Shown: in pieces, positions 46,763 to 59,600 of the stretch | How positions within the stretch are numbered: the first letter of the stretch is position 1 | Layout of the letters: each line of letters begins with the position of its first letter | Assembly (NCBI GenBank): GCA_964036295.1 | Contig: OZ038471.1 | Span: 379,501-443,500 of the forward strand | Source of the DNA: Plumapathes pennacea | Lineage: Eukaryota; Cnidaria; Anthozoa; Antipatharia; Myriopathidae | Direction of reading: 5' to 3' | Length of the DNA stretch: 64,000 nucleotides | Made by a program: the position numbers and the translations under genes | Notes under the pieces: generated by a model | Told to the model about the DNA's origin: nothing | Seen by the model: the letters and a program-made list of their open reading frames with translations, nothing else | Databases searched by the model: none

Positions 46763-47611
46763 AGGACTGGGCAAAATGATTAATGCTAGGGGGAGGGGGT
46801 GGGGGAGGGACACTATATTACGCCCCAGGAAGAGAGAACGCAGATAACAATTTTAAGATGGCGAGTGATTTATGTTTTGATACACACTCGTAAGAACTCG
46901 TCCGCAGCTAAAACTTCACTAAAACCGCTGACAGTCTCACCCTCACGTGCTGGTCACTTGAATTGGGGGAGACCTGGGCACGAGGGCTTCTCTTCCTGTG
47001 TATAAATGCACAAATAAAGGTCAGTAAGTGAAGCTTTCTTCCAGATGTGTCAGTCACGTCCTATCACTCCTAAGAATGCTCAACTTCAATTTTATCCTTC
47101 AGTTTCTTGTCTTTGAGTATATAATTTTTCCAGTGATATGACAGAACAGAAACGCTTTCCTCTCTTCCCTCGCGCAACAGCTGAGCTGGCAGAAATGAAC
47201 GCACACAACTGTTTATCAACTTAGTTATTTTATGTGAATTATTTCCCATGCAAGGAGTAAGATTACTGGGCTTGAGTATGGGGTTAATTGGATTATCTTT
47301 TGTACAGAGCTTTATAGTTCACTGCTCTAAAGTTGAGTATTTGCTCTGCTCACATCCGCGGTATATCCTATTGTCCTTAAATATTTGCTCAAAGTAATCT
47401 TATTCAAATTGCTGTCTTTGTTGAGGGATTGGCACGTCCAATATCAGACTTTGCTTCTGTCGTATTGTTGGAACTCTCAAGCCGCGGCCAATCACAATGT
47501 GTGACGTCAAATCCGGGTTTTGTTTTCCACACTTGAAACAGTGCCAAAAATATGTCTCCTCATCCGCTGCAGTCGTTGTGAGCGCCGTTGCTGGTTTTGA
47601 TAACAATCTTC
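46763..47611. other. Copy A 3' UTR and spacer to copy B
   Basis: AATAAA at 47013-47018 is a likely poly(A) signal for copy A. A partial 190-bp repeat is at about 47065-47130. The final 500 bases before 47612 should contain the copy B promoter; TGACGTCA-like GTGACGTCA lies near 47500. No further gene. Confidence 0.5.
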
Positions 47612-50600
47612 ATGATGATGAGTTCAAAGCGATCAACGCCTAATCGCGAAGAGGAGCAGTACTCGGTCGTACTTGAGGTGAGTCCAGTTAGCCAGACCTG
47701 AACCCACCCCTGATTCGGGTCTCGGATGAAACCCAAATGTTTACGGTAGCAAACCTCATTCCAATTTGGTCTAAACCACTCGATCGTTTCCCGAGGGAAC
47801 ACACAGCACTTTCTTCGGCGCCGAGGAATCCAAGCGAAGACACCTGAAGTGGCTGGTTATTTTGCGATGTGCGCGTATCTTGTAAATATTTTGACACTGT
47901 GCGGTTATTATCGCTGATTATGACCTATCAGTCTCTCTCGCGGCTAAAACTAGGGCGATCTTGGACGCTTCTCAGTGAGGCTTCTCAAACGCAAGACAAA
48001 TTCAAGCAATGATCAGTATGATGAAATGAAAACTAGAATAATTAGCTGAACATTAACATCGCGTCACGCCTGGTAGAGAAAGTACCTTACTCCTCCCCCT
48101 CCCCTCCCCCCACCCCCCCTACCCTCCCCCCCCAAAAAAAAGGGAAGAGGGAAAAAAAATTAAGAACTACCAAAACTGGTCTGATTCTAAACAACTGCGG
48201 GTAAAAATATTTTGCGTCTGTCGTATAATCGCTCTTTATTTTGACAGAGTATGATTTTTTTTGGCACGCCCTGATGGACATATAATGACATTTGGTATTT
48301 GTGCCTAAGAAAACAGCTTCAAAAGCCCCTAGAGCTATGTGAGATGGCTGTTTTCGCAGGCTGATGTTGGGGCGGAAAATATTTGGCAAACACTCGGAAA
48401 ACATTCGGCAGTTCCCATTCGCCGTCAGCTGCTCGTGTGTAAAAATACTGATATACCTTATCGTTTATGTAGCACGAAAACTGTTCCACCAAAAGGTAGG
48501 GAAAAACTTCAAGAATCGGTGCAAAAGTGCTGAAGTGAAGGAAATCGTACAATTATACTTTTGTCACGTACCTTAATTTACTAAGTTTCTGATCCTTGAG
48601 TGACATTTAAAGCAATTTAAAACAAGATTTGAACGTCAGGGCGTTTGTGCATGCATGCGAAGTATGACTTTGCGACGCTGACCTTTGCAGGATGGTGCTC
48701 GCAGGAGCCCCCTCTCGAGTGATCTAGTCCACCGCTTGTATGATGACGTCACCACCGTCTATGAAGCTTTATTGAGAAGTGTCAAAACGTCAGGTAAAGC
48801 GTCTGTCACATGTTTGTGACATCTGTCACGCGTTTGTGCTTTTGTCACAAAGTCTGTTTCGAGTCTACACGTGTCTGTGACGTGTTTATCACGTGTTTAC
48901 CACGTGTCTGTGCCGTTTAGTGCCACGGTAACGGCTCTTTCATGCGTCCGTCACTCGAAGGATGAGGGAACGATGTGAACGAATGCCAACCGAATCTAAA
49001 AATCTCAATCTTACTTGAGAGTCGATGTTGGTGTTTGCGGCTGATTTATGTTTTCAGGAGAGCAACCTTTCCTCGGGACCTGGGACGAGCAGGACAAAGA
49101 GTACAAATGGCTCTCCTACAAGCAGGTCAGTAGAACGTACAAAGAGTGCACCTGAACAGGAACATCCTGACACAAAACTTTATTGAGGGACATGGCAGAC
49201 GAAGGACCTCTAACAAAGGGTCTCTGAACATGTGCTATCACGTTTACATACACGGAAAAGTATGGAGAGAGATTTATGATTCTCTTTTTTAACAGGTGCA
49301 CGACAGAGTTGGTCACGTGGGCTCTGGTCTTGTTGCCATTGGATGCAGACCTTCTCAGGAAACGTTCATTGGAATTTACGCGCTCAACTGTGCTGAGGTA
49401 AGCAGAAGTTTCGCTCAGGCTTCGCGTGTCCTTGTTTCCTTCTTGGTGTCACCGTTTGAAACAGTTACATACGTTGCTACCACTGCTTTACTGAAACAAT
49501 TACCCTACACCTTCCCCACTCTCCCCTCTCTGCCTCTCTGTGTGTGTCTGTGTCCATCTTTTTTTCCAAAAGATGACAATGCGTTAAATGTCTTTTTTTT
49601 TTTTCGTCTCTGCCATCGCTATTGCAGTGGGCCATAACTGACTTTGCCTGTCAGAGGTACTCCATAGTTAGCGTGCCAATGTACGACACACTCGGAAGTG
49701 ACGCATGCCTGTTTATCATCAATCACGGTCAGGACCCTGGAACTAGTCGTCCGTTCCTACGCTAACCGTCCTTCTGCCTTACTTTGTTTCTTCTTGTTTC
49801 ACTAGTTGATTGACTGATTAAACGTTTGTTTGTTTGTTTGTTTGTTTGTTTGTTTGTTTGTTTGTTTACTGACTCAGCCAAGCTGGATACAGTCGTTTGT
49901 CATTCGAGCAAAATTGAACGTCTGCTCCAAGCGGGCCATCAATGTGACGTGCTGAAGAACGTCATCAAAATAGGGGCCCCAGTGACTCCTGAGGAATACG
50001 CAGAGGCCGAAAAACTTGGCATTAAAATGATGTCCTTTGCAGAGCTCGAGGTAAGTGAATCGTTTGCTCCTCAATCGTCACTGGAGCAACTAGAAGCAAG
50101 TGAACCGATAGATAGGAAGAACGTGTATGAAGAACGGCAGTACAAAAGCTGAACATTGTACAGGAACCTAATCAGCAAAAAAGTCGAATGGAAAACACTC
50201 GTTTCAATCATTTCGAGGAATTATCTCTTTGACGGTCCTAGCGACGCTCAGAACCCTAACAACGCTCAGAACACGTTTTTCTCCATACATCTCAGAACAG
50301 GAACAGGCTTAGCCTCTGCTCGTTTGCACAGTAGGCAGCTGATCCAACTGTGAATTCTCTTTGTATCGCCCATACTGTCTGTTTATGAATGGTAGAGAGA
50401 ATTTGTATTTCAAGAGTAAAAGGTTACGCGGAGTCAAGAGAATTTTCTTCTCCACACAAGATACGCTACATGTCTCAGGTTTAGGACTGAAAAGGAACAC
50501 AGGTGTTTTAATTGTTTTGGGGAACTGGGAGGAGTGTAACGACTTTTTATATTTTTCTGTATCTTTACCTGAACAGGAGTTAGGACGAAAAACGCCACAT

Positions 50601-53600
50601 GATGAAAAGGTTAGTGAGGTACCGATCTCCCAAGAGTGATCAGCTTAAAATTTCTCCTTCAGTTTCTCACCAGAAATATATCATACAGTAAAGAGAACTT
50701 GACTTTTGATAACTTGCTTAGATGAAAGCTGATTAAACTATCAACTCTCACCCCGTCACTCATACATTTCTTCTAAAAGGCTAGGAGAAACTGTATTTTA
50801 ATCTTTCATGTCTACAGCCTGCTCGCCCTGAAGATATGATGACAGTGTGTTTCACGAGCGGAACAACTGGTGAGTGACGTCACTTAACTGTCAAATTTCG
50901 TTTCCATGCTCCTAATTTCCCGGTTATCAAAGGAGGGTTAACATTTAAAGATGAATTGTCCCGCAAATGCTTTGCTTTCAGGTCCACCAAAGGGCACCAT
51001 GTTAACGCATGCCAATATGATCGCGGATATTTCTGCATTCCGGCACGTTTTGTGGAAGGTAGAATAACTACAATACAGACTGTGGCTCCGGTCGTACTCG
51101 TAACTTTAACGACATAAATAACAAAATTGGCATCATTTGAAGTGCAAACAGCGCTTGTCACCAGAAGTATATGTCAGCAAGTTGCTTCCAAACATTGAAG
51201 AAGCCGTCGTATTGCTCTCGATGCTGAGTTATCATCGACTAAACTTCCTTGTGCGACCTGGCCCTATGTTGTGTCTTCTTGTCGTTGTCTCGTCTCTATG
51301 TATGCAAAGCCGCAGTACCCCAACGCTACTCCGACACTACTCCGACGCTACTTCGACGTTACTCTGACGCTGCTCCGACTCTACTCCGACGCTACTCTGA
51401 CGCTACTCTGACGCTACTCCGACGCTGCTCCGACGCTACTCCGACGCTACTCCAAAGCGGCTCGTTCTTACCAGGGACGAGAGTCTTTATGTAAAGTGTG
51501 CAGCTTGTCCTAGAGGCTTGATTGTTAGGTTGTTATTTACTGGGCCTCTATAGTTGGCTTGCTTGTTTGTTTGTTTGTTTGTTCCAGGATGGATTAGACG
51601 TTCTCTCCACAGATGTGCATTTGTCATTTCTACCGCTGGCCCACATGTATGAAAGACTCGGTCATGTGAGTGTTGTTTGTAAACTGTCTGGTTCCACATA
51701 CGAGTAAGATGCAGCAATGTCCGCTACATAGGCGAGATACTATCCGACCAATTCTAGTTGAATAATGTCTCACTCCGTCGATCTTGCAGTGGTTCCATGG
51801 CTGTCATTCCACACGCGCTTAGAAAACTCTTCCAACTTTTCTACTATAACGCTTTTAGGTCCAAACGAAAAACTCCTATGGTACAAAAACAAGAATTGTA
51901 AGAGTCAAGTTTGCCTGTAGGAGAATCAACTTTTCTGCCGGAGCATATAACTAGAAAAACCAATAAATAAAATGTTTCAACTGTCCAGCTCAAGTAAAGG
52001 AGATTTTACACATTTGACTAAAAACTGATTTTATTCGTTGATTTTGTTTTAGGTTAATATCACTCTTAGCGGAGGCAAGATAGGATACTACCGAGGGGAC
52101 TTGAAAAAACTGTTGGAAGATCTTCAAGAATTAAAGTGGGTATCAAAAACTGCCCTATAAACTAAGAGAACGTTTTTGTGATATTGCAAGCGCGCCACGA
52201 CATATATAGATGCATTTGTATATAGTGTAAGCTTCTCTTATCTGTAAGTACAAATATAATTTTTATTTCTTTCTTTCGACAGACCAACTCTCTTCAGTGC
52301 AGTTCCAAGGCTGTTGAACCGGATCTACGACAAGGTGTGTCCACGTCTTGCTCTGTATCAAGCGAGTGGAATGTGTAGCAGTAGTTGATTAATAGCAGTA
52401 ATAATTTTTATTGTCGTTCTTATAACAGCATCAGGGATATTGTATTACCAACAGTCCAACATGATCTTTTGTTGGCTTGTACATTTTTCTCTTACCAGGT
52501 CGTGGCAAATGCTTCTCAGGGCCTGATCAAGAAGTGGGTATTTGAGACCGCTTTGGCAGCGAAAGAAAGTGACCTGAAACGGTAACTAACTTGTAATGAC
52601 TGAATGCGGGGACCGATTTGACTAGCGATTAGGAAGATCGAGAATCACCAACATGTGAATGCTCAGCTGATCGCAAGCTTTGTTTGCCTCTCCTGTGTGT
52701 GCACACTGGCGGCAGGAAAGTAGACGTAAACAATAAACAATGTTTATTGTATGTTCACCAGGGGGATCATACGAAACGACACGATCTGGGACCGCTTGTT
52801 CTTTCGAAAGATTCAGGCGAGTAAAACTGACACCTGATGGTTTATGTTGATATGAGTTACTCTAAACGGCGATCTTACTAACGAAGTGAGCTATCCGTAT
52901 GGTAGGTTATGAACCGAGTTTGGGCTATAAGGCGAAGATAAAAGTTTTATAACTTGTAGAAGAGATATGAGAGATATAAGATATATTCATAGTTATGTGA
53001 AATATTTCACTGAGAAAAGATCGTGCCGTAAATTCATTATGGACCCGTAAATTGTCTAATCATAGCTTGCGTGGTGTCTACTTCATATAATAACGGAAAA
53101 AACGGAAATTTGTTTTAGTATACGAATCAGTTCAGGGGTTAACAGTCAACACAATCTTGATACATTATCTATCGCCCAACTTCAACTTTTTTCTTGTGTT
53201 TCAGAATCTCTTGGGTGGACGCGTCAGAGCGATTTCCACTGGCTCCGCCCCCCTATCAGAAAAAGTTGCAACCTTCATCAAATGCGTCATGGGATGCCCG
53301 GTAAGTCTAGAACCCAGTCCCGAGGAGAGCATGCGCTGGATTTTCTTTTGTGTTGTTGGCGTGAGTTTGCGTTTCTGTGTGCCGTACCTGAGCACGTGAC
53401 TGATATGATGCTGCTGTTCAGGTTCAGGAAGGTTACGGGCAAACTGAGTGTACGGCAGCCGCTACTTTTCAACGGGTGAACGAGTGCGAAGCAGGTTTGA
53501 TAATAATCTAAGTTTGCCCCGCCACTAGAAGAGTGAGTGATTTTTGTTTTCCTTTAAAGAGCCCTCTCACCGTAGATGCTTTGCGCGCCTATGTTTATAT

Positions 53601-56600
53601 TTACATCCGGAGCTTGACTTTCCTGAGGCGCCAACGTTATGACTGATCGATCTGACTGTCACTGCTCGCCGTATTCAATACACATTCTCGCGATAAAACG
53701 TAGAAAAACACGAGAATCCGCCATTTTCGTATGATACGAAAATGGCCGCCGTCAGCCACTGGGCGCGCAAAGCATCCACGGTGAGAGGGTCTCTTTAATA
53801 ATTATTTGATGACTTGCTCAGATGAAAACTGATTGGACTCTCAATTCTCTCTACATCACTCATACATTGTCTTCTTATGCAGTTTAGAGAATCTGTTTCA
53901 GATATGGCCAGTTTGATTAGGACCGTCGTTTCTCACTTTTTCAATCCATTTGCTTAACAGGTCACGTGGGGGGTCCTATACCGTGCAATATCATCAAACT
54001 AGTTGATGTACCAGATATGGAATATTTTGCAGCCAATGAACAGGGAGAGGTGAGTCACGTGATCAGTAGCTGCGTCATCAAATTGTTGATGTGGTTGTTG
54101 ATTTTATTGTTTGACGCGTTTTTTATGAACTTATTGCTTTACTATTTTCATTTCTGTTCTGCTCTCTGTTGTAATGTATTTTTAATCGTTATCTTGCTGT
54201 ATGTTTTACTCACTAAAGTGTAAACTTTTAGGCGCGGTTCCTAAGTCAGAAGCGGCCCAACTAGAAAAATTTATATCGTTCACTTTGACGAAGGGCTAAC
54301 ACTCTGACGAAGGGCTAACGCTCTGACGAAGGGCTAACGCTCGATACGTCAGCTACTGTTACTCTTACGGCGTCCCAGTACCTTGATCAACTTTCTGTTG
54401 ATACACCAGCGTTTTATCACCACACCGACGCAGTTAACCTAGATCTTTTAAGAGCTGGTATCACACAGACAAAATATACTTGTTCGGGGCGGGTTGGGAG
54501 AATTAGAATGTAAACTTTTAAAATTTAAAGATTTGTATCGAAAAAATAATCCTTGTTTTTTGTTGTCTGGACAGCACTCGTATTTTCTGTAATTTGTCCA
54601 TTTTTTTTTACAGGTATGTATCAAAGGACCAAATGTATCTCCAGGTTACCTCAACAATCCCGAGAAAACTGCCGAGACGTTTGACAAGGATGGCTGGCTG
54701 CACACTGGAGACATTGGTCAGTGGCTTCCGGTAAGAGGGACAGTGACGTCATCACTGAAAACAACACCATCCTTCTTTCTTAGCTATTTAGTGTTAGCCT
54801 AATTGATTACTGAATGGCTTCTTCCTTAGCTATTTAGTGTTAGCTTAATTGATTACTGAATGGACTTGGAACAGTTATTCAAATATTTGTACACGGCTGT
54901 TATTGAAGTCTGTAATGTACACGCGACCATCCTCAGAAACCGCTAGGTCTTCTGGGAAGCTAAACTGGCCAAGTTTTGTACCTTGACCTCCCGTGCCAGA
55001 AACAAACTCTCCCTTGGCTGTGAACACCTCCAGTCTGTGTCTTATTCTGTCAGGAACCAACAAGTCGCCGAACTTGTCTATAGCAATACCACGTGGTCCT
55101 CGAACGTGCACGTGGTCGTCCCCAGTCTCTTTGCACGTCCCAATGTCGTGAAGATATTCCCCTGCGTCATCAAACACTCTGATGCAATCTTCACGACGCG
55201 AGTGCGAATACGACACGAAGAACTTGTCGTTGTGATAAACTGCGTAGTGTGGGTGCGCAGTGCAGTCTGGGGCGCTGAAGGACTGGAGCAATTCTTGCCC
55301 GTCAGGGGAGAGGACCTTCACTGTTGGTTCATCCTGTTCACACACAAGAACACGGCCATCACGTGTGACAGATACACGCCATGGACGCTTGAGATGGGCA
55401 GGGCTGAATTGTCCCAGGAAAGTCCCACTCTCTGTGAACATGAAAGCCTTTCTAATTTTCGTATTGATTTTATCCAACACAATGAGATTATCGGTACTAC
55501 TGTAGGCTACACATCCGGGACTCCTTAGTATTTCCTGACCAAACTCCCTTAGGTATTCTCCTTCTGGGGTGAAGACCTGTACTCTCTTGTTATCAGAGTC
55601 AGCCACAGCGATGTTCCCAGTGCTGCTCACAGATATTCCCCAGGGCCTGCTAAACTCTCCTTTCCCAGTCCCCTTTGAACCAAATGACGAGAGAGCCTGG
55701 TACTGATGTGGAACCACGTGAGCATTCCAAGGACTACCAGTCAGCGGTTTCTCATTAACGTTAACCGCCATGTAGTGCTGTTCGTGTCTCTGTGGCGCGT
55801 AAGTCACGTGATATGTTCCATCTTGCTCATCTTCAATCTTTACCTCAAGTTCTTCTTGTGCGGCTGTTTGAATGTGGACTGTGACTTGGTCACGCTCGTC
55901 ATAACACTGTTGTCCCTCAGCATCTTTGGTGATGACTGTAAATTCGGCTCTCTCTCCACATTCTGCTTCTTGTAAACCTTTACCTTCAGCCACTGAGCGT
56001 GAGGAGTCAGTCAAGCTCACAACGACTCGCCCCAGGACTGATTGGCGCACGGTCTGACACAGCTCATCATTCGTCAACAAACCAACACGGAAGGGTTTGC
56101 GTGCTGCAGCAGTCATTTCTTGACTGGTCAGCAATTCATAACAGCGTCGGGTGATGTCATCTTTTTTCTGAAGAATTTCAATTTCTGTGTTTGTTTTTGT
56201 AATCCTAGCGTACTCAATGGCGTTGGTCAGTTGAGCCAAACTCAGCTCAAAGTCCTTGAGTTGTTTCAAATGAGCTTGTCGTTCTGCACTATACAACTCA
56301 TCCAGTTCTCGCATGATGTTCGCCTCGTGTTCTTTCAAACTCCGCATCAGCTCTTCCGTGTTCGTTTGTGCCTTGTGTTTTGTTTCTTCTATGTCTTGTT
56401 CCGTGGTTTTAAAATTTTTCTTGCTCTTTGCGATTTTCTCGTTTAACTCTGCAACTCTGGACTCCATCTGTTCCACATAGTGGACAATCTGTTTTTTGTG
56501 CCCTACCAGTGCACACTTGTAGCAGATACAAAATCTGCATTTTTCACAGTAGTGCTCCAGATGTTCTTTCTTGTGATTGTCGCACGACGCAGATTGACTT

Positions 56601-59600
56601 TGAATTGTCAAAGATTCAACCTCAGTTTTTTCTAAATTCTGTAACGACACTACGCGATGATCTCGAGCGACCTTGAGGCGTTTGTGGGCATCGAGACAAG
56701 AAGAACAAAGAAAAGTTTTGCACTCGAAGCAATAAGAACTTACAGCGATGTTTTCGTCACAATTGTCGCAGTGTTCCTGCTGGTTTATGCCGCTCTTTTC
56801 CATTGCCAGAATATCGACTAACCGGTTTTGGTAGAAAGTTGTCTGAAATGCGTCGAACCTGTCGTTGTCGGGTAACTTGAACGTGACTAAGCAAACTGGG
56901 CAATCGAATGTTGTTTTTCCTTGTTTTCTTATGGTGGCTGCGTAGTTGTTGAGACAGTCGAGACAGAAACTGTGCAGACAAGGCAATGTCTTGGGTTTGT
57001 TGACTGGGTGAATGCAGAACGAGCACTCCGCTTCTTTTCTCAAGAGATCAAACAATTGCTTGCAGCCGTCCATCTTCCAATGTATCAAACTGATCGAATC
57101 ATTGTAGAACTAATTTGGCCGCGTTTGACCTCCCATTGGTTTGGTTAATTTGTGGCCAGTTTTGATTACAACGTCTAGTTGAACCAATTGCACTGAAATT
57201 CATAAAGTTAAACGTACACTAAACTCAAGTTTCCCAAGCATAGAGCATTTCAAAAGAAAATCATTGTTAGTTTAGAAGGTGTTCACCATAACACAAATAT
57301 TTTAAATGTGAGTTTGCATTCGCGTGGGCCACTAATAGGAGGTCAATGATTATGACATCATGCTGTGATCACGCGTAAAATCATTAAGAACTTTATGACG
57401 GTATCACGACAGTGTGTAATAGACTCTCATCTTATTATCATAGGTATTTTATAATGATAGTTATTAATACGGTTGAGTTACCAGCAGTCCACTATCATTT
57501 ATTTGATCAGGAAGTTATCAAAGGAATAAACATCCTAAAACAATTATCTCAATGATCCGTTTCCTCTCCTTTCCATGTAAATCAGACTTGTTTTTGCAGT
57601 GCGGCAGCTTTTGACTCTCGCGAGAACAGACGATAGTTGGCTGATTATAAAGATGAACTTTGATAATGCCGTATGTGGTGCTTGGTAAGACAAGAGAAAA
57701 CCTTAATTAAAATCAAGATTTCACAGGGTGAACAATGACCACCTTGCAGGGATTAAAATCAAACCAAGAATAAAGTAAACAGAGATTGTAGAAATACACC
57801 AAAACGAAAATACGAGAACAGGAGAGGCATGTAGATAGTCGACTACAAAATTACGTGGTCGGTGAGCTGAAGTGAGGTTCTACAAGCTACAAGCTGAAGA
57901 TACTTATCGTGTATAAATAGAACCGCTTCAGACTAGTCACGGCGGGGTGTATCGGCATGTATTCTTTTGCTCTTTGAGTTTAGCTTCCTAAATCGCAAGT
58001 TGGTCTGAGGTCGCACGCTGTGAGAGTTTGTGCTAATTGCCGCTGTTCTATCTGTTTCATTGTTATCTCGCTTTATTTTGCGAACTCTTGCAAAGCTTGT
58101 ATTGTCTGCTCTTTGTTCGTGGTGGCATTTTACTGATCAGTAGGAAGACCCATTCTTTAAAAAAAAATCTTTTGTGCTGAGAAGCTGTCTGTTTGTCTGA
58201 AACATTGTTATCTCGCTTTATCTTGCGAACTCTTGCAAAGCTATGGTCTATTCTTTCTTCGTGGTGGAATTTTACTGATCAGTGGGAAGACCCATTCTTT
58301 AAAAAAAAATCTTTTGTGCTGAGAAGCTGGTCACACTATAAGGTACAATTGTGATTTAGGGGTAATTTATCGCAATTAACTGCTAATTCTGCACGTAACT
58401 TGTATGAGTAATAGCATAACCTCAAAAGCGGCGAAGCTGGACGAAGTAGCTCTCGTCGTCTCAAGAAGTTGGTTCCAGCTTGGGGTCCTAATCAGCCCCC
58501 TTTATTTTTTCCAGAATGGTGCCTTGAAGATTATTGATCGGAAGAAAGACATTTTTAAACTTTCTCAGGTGAGTGAAACTCAGATTAGAATCAATTCACA
58601 TGAAAAGATATTGAGACATTTCTCGTCATTGCACGAAAGTCACTAGCTTCAATAAGACAAGGCAGCTCTCCTGGCATAGCCTCGACTTCATGCCCATGGA
58701 TTCCTATTCTCTGTGAACGCCTTAGGTGCTTAGGTTGGTGCTATCGAACCCAGCACGCCGACGCAGTGCATTGAGCGAATATTGAGTGAGAAAATTTACT
58801 TTTGCTCTCTCAGCCCCTGTCTGTTGGAGACTTCCATTTTTGCTCTCTCTCTCTCTCTCTTGCTATTGCTATTGCTATTGTTATTGCTATTGTTTTTGTT
58901 TATTTTTATTTTTAATTTTTTTATTTATTATTTTACTTGAACGACCATTTCTTGACAGGGAGAATACCTTGCACCACAAAAGATAGAGGCGGTATATCGC
59001 AGGAGTCCTTACGTGGCGCAAGTCTTTGTGTGGGGCGACAGCTTGAAGGTATATATCTGCAGCTGAATCAAACGTTTATTCTACTTCTCAGTTTCAACAT
59101 CGTTAAAAAGATTGACGAAAGTCTCATTTTAACTTGCTTCCAGTCCTTTGCGGTGGCCATTGTCGTTCCAGATGCTGATGTCAGAGATGTCTGGCCAGAG
59201 ATGAGCGACTTCAAGGGAGACATCCGGGAACTTTGCAAAGACAAGGTGGTGTAGGCTTTCTGGGAACTTTCGCAGAAAAAAATAGTGTGATTAATTTCTC
59301 TATTTTTCTTGTTGGATGGCAGGACGTACATCGGGTGATATTTCAGGACATGATTTCCAAAGGAAAGGAAGCGGGATTGAACTCTTTAGAGCAGGTGATG
59401 AAAAATGGGCTTAATTCCTAAGTTTCAAACCAAAGACCTTCGTCGGGTTTCTGCGAACTGTGTTTACACAAGGCAGGCACCACAGTTTCACCGGCCCTGA
59501 GCTTCTGAGATTTCGTAGTTTTAAAACAGGTTCAGAGCGTGCCTTTCTTGTAAAACCGGTTTCACTGCTTGATTTATTACAACCTGTGCACTAAGCAACA

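Noticed and set aside
54983..55528. 181-codon + strand open frame opposite the TRIM-NHL gene
   Set aside because: It lies wholly antisense to the NHL-coding part and has no domain; a codon-bias shadow. The same applies to 56042-56446.
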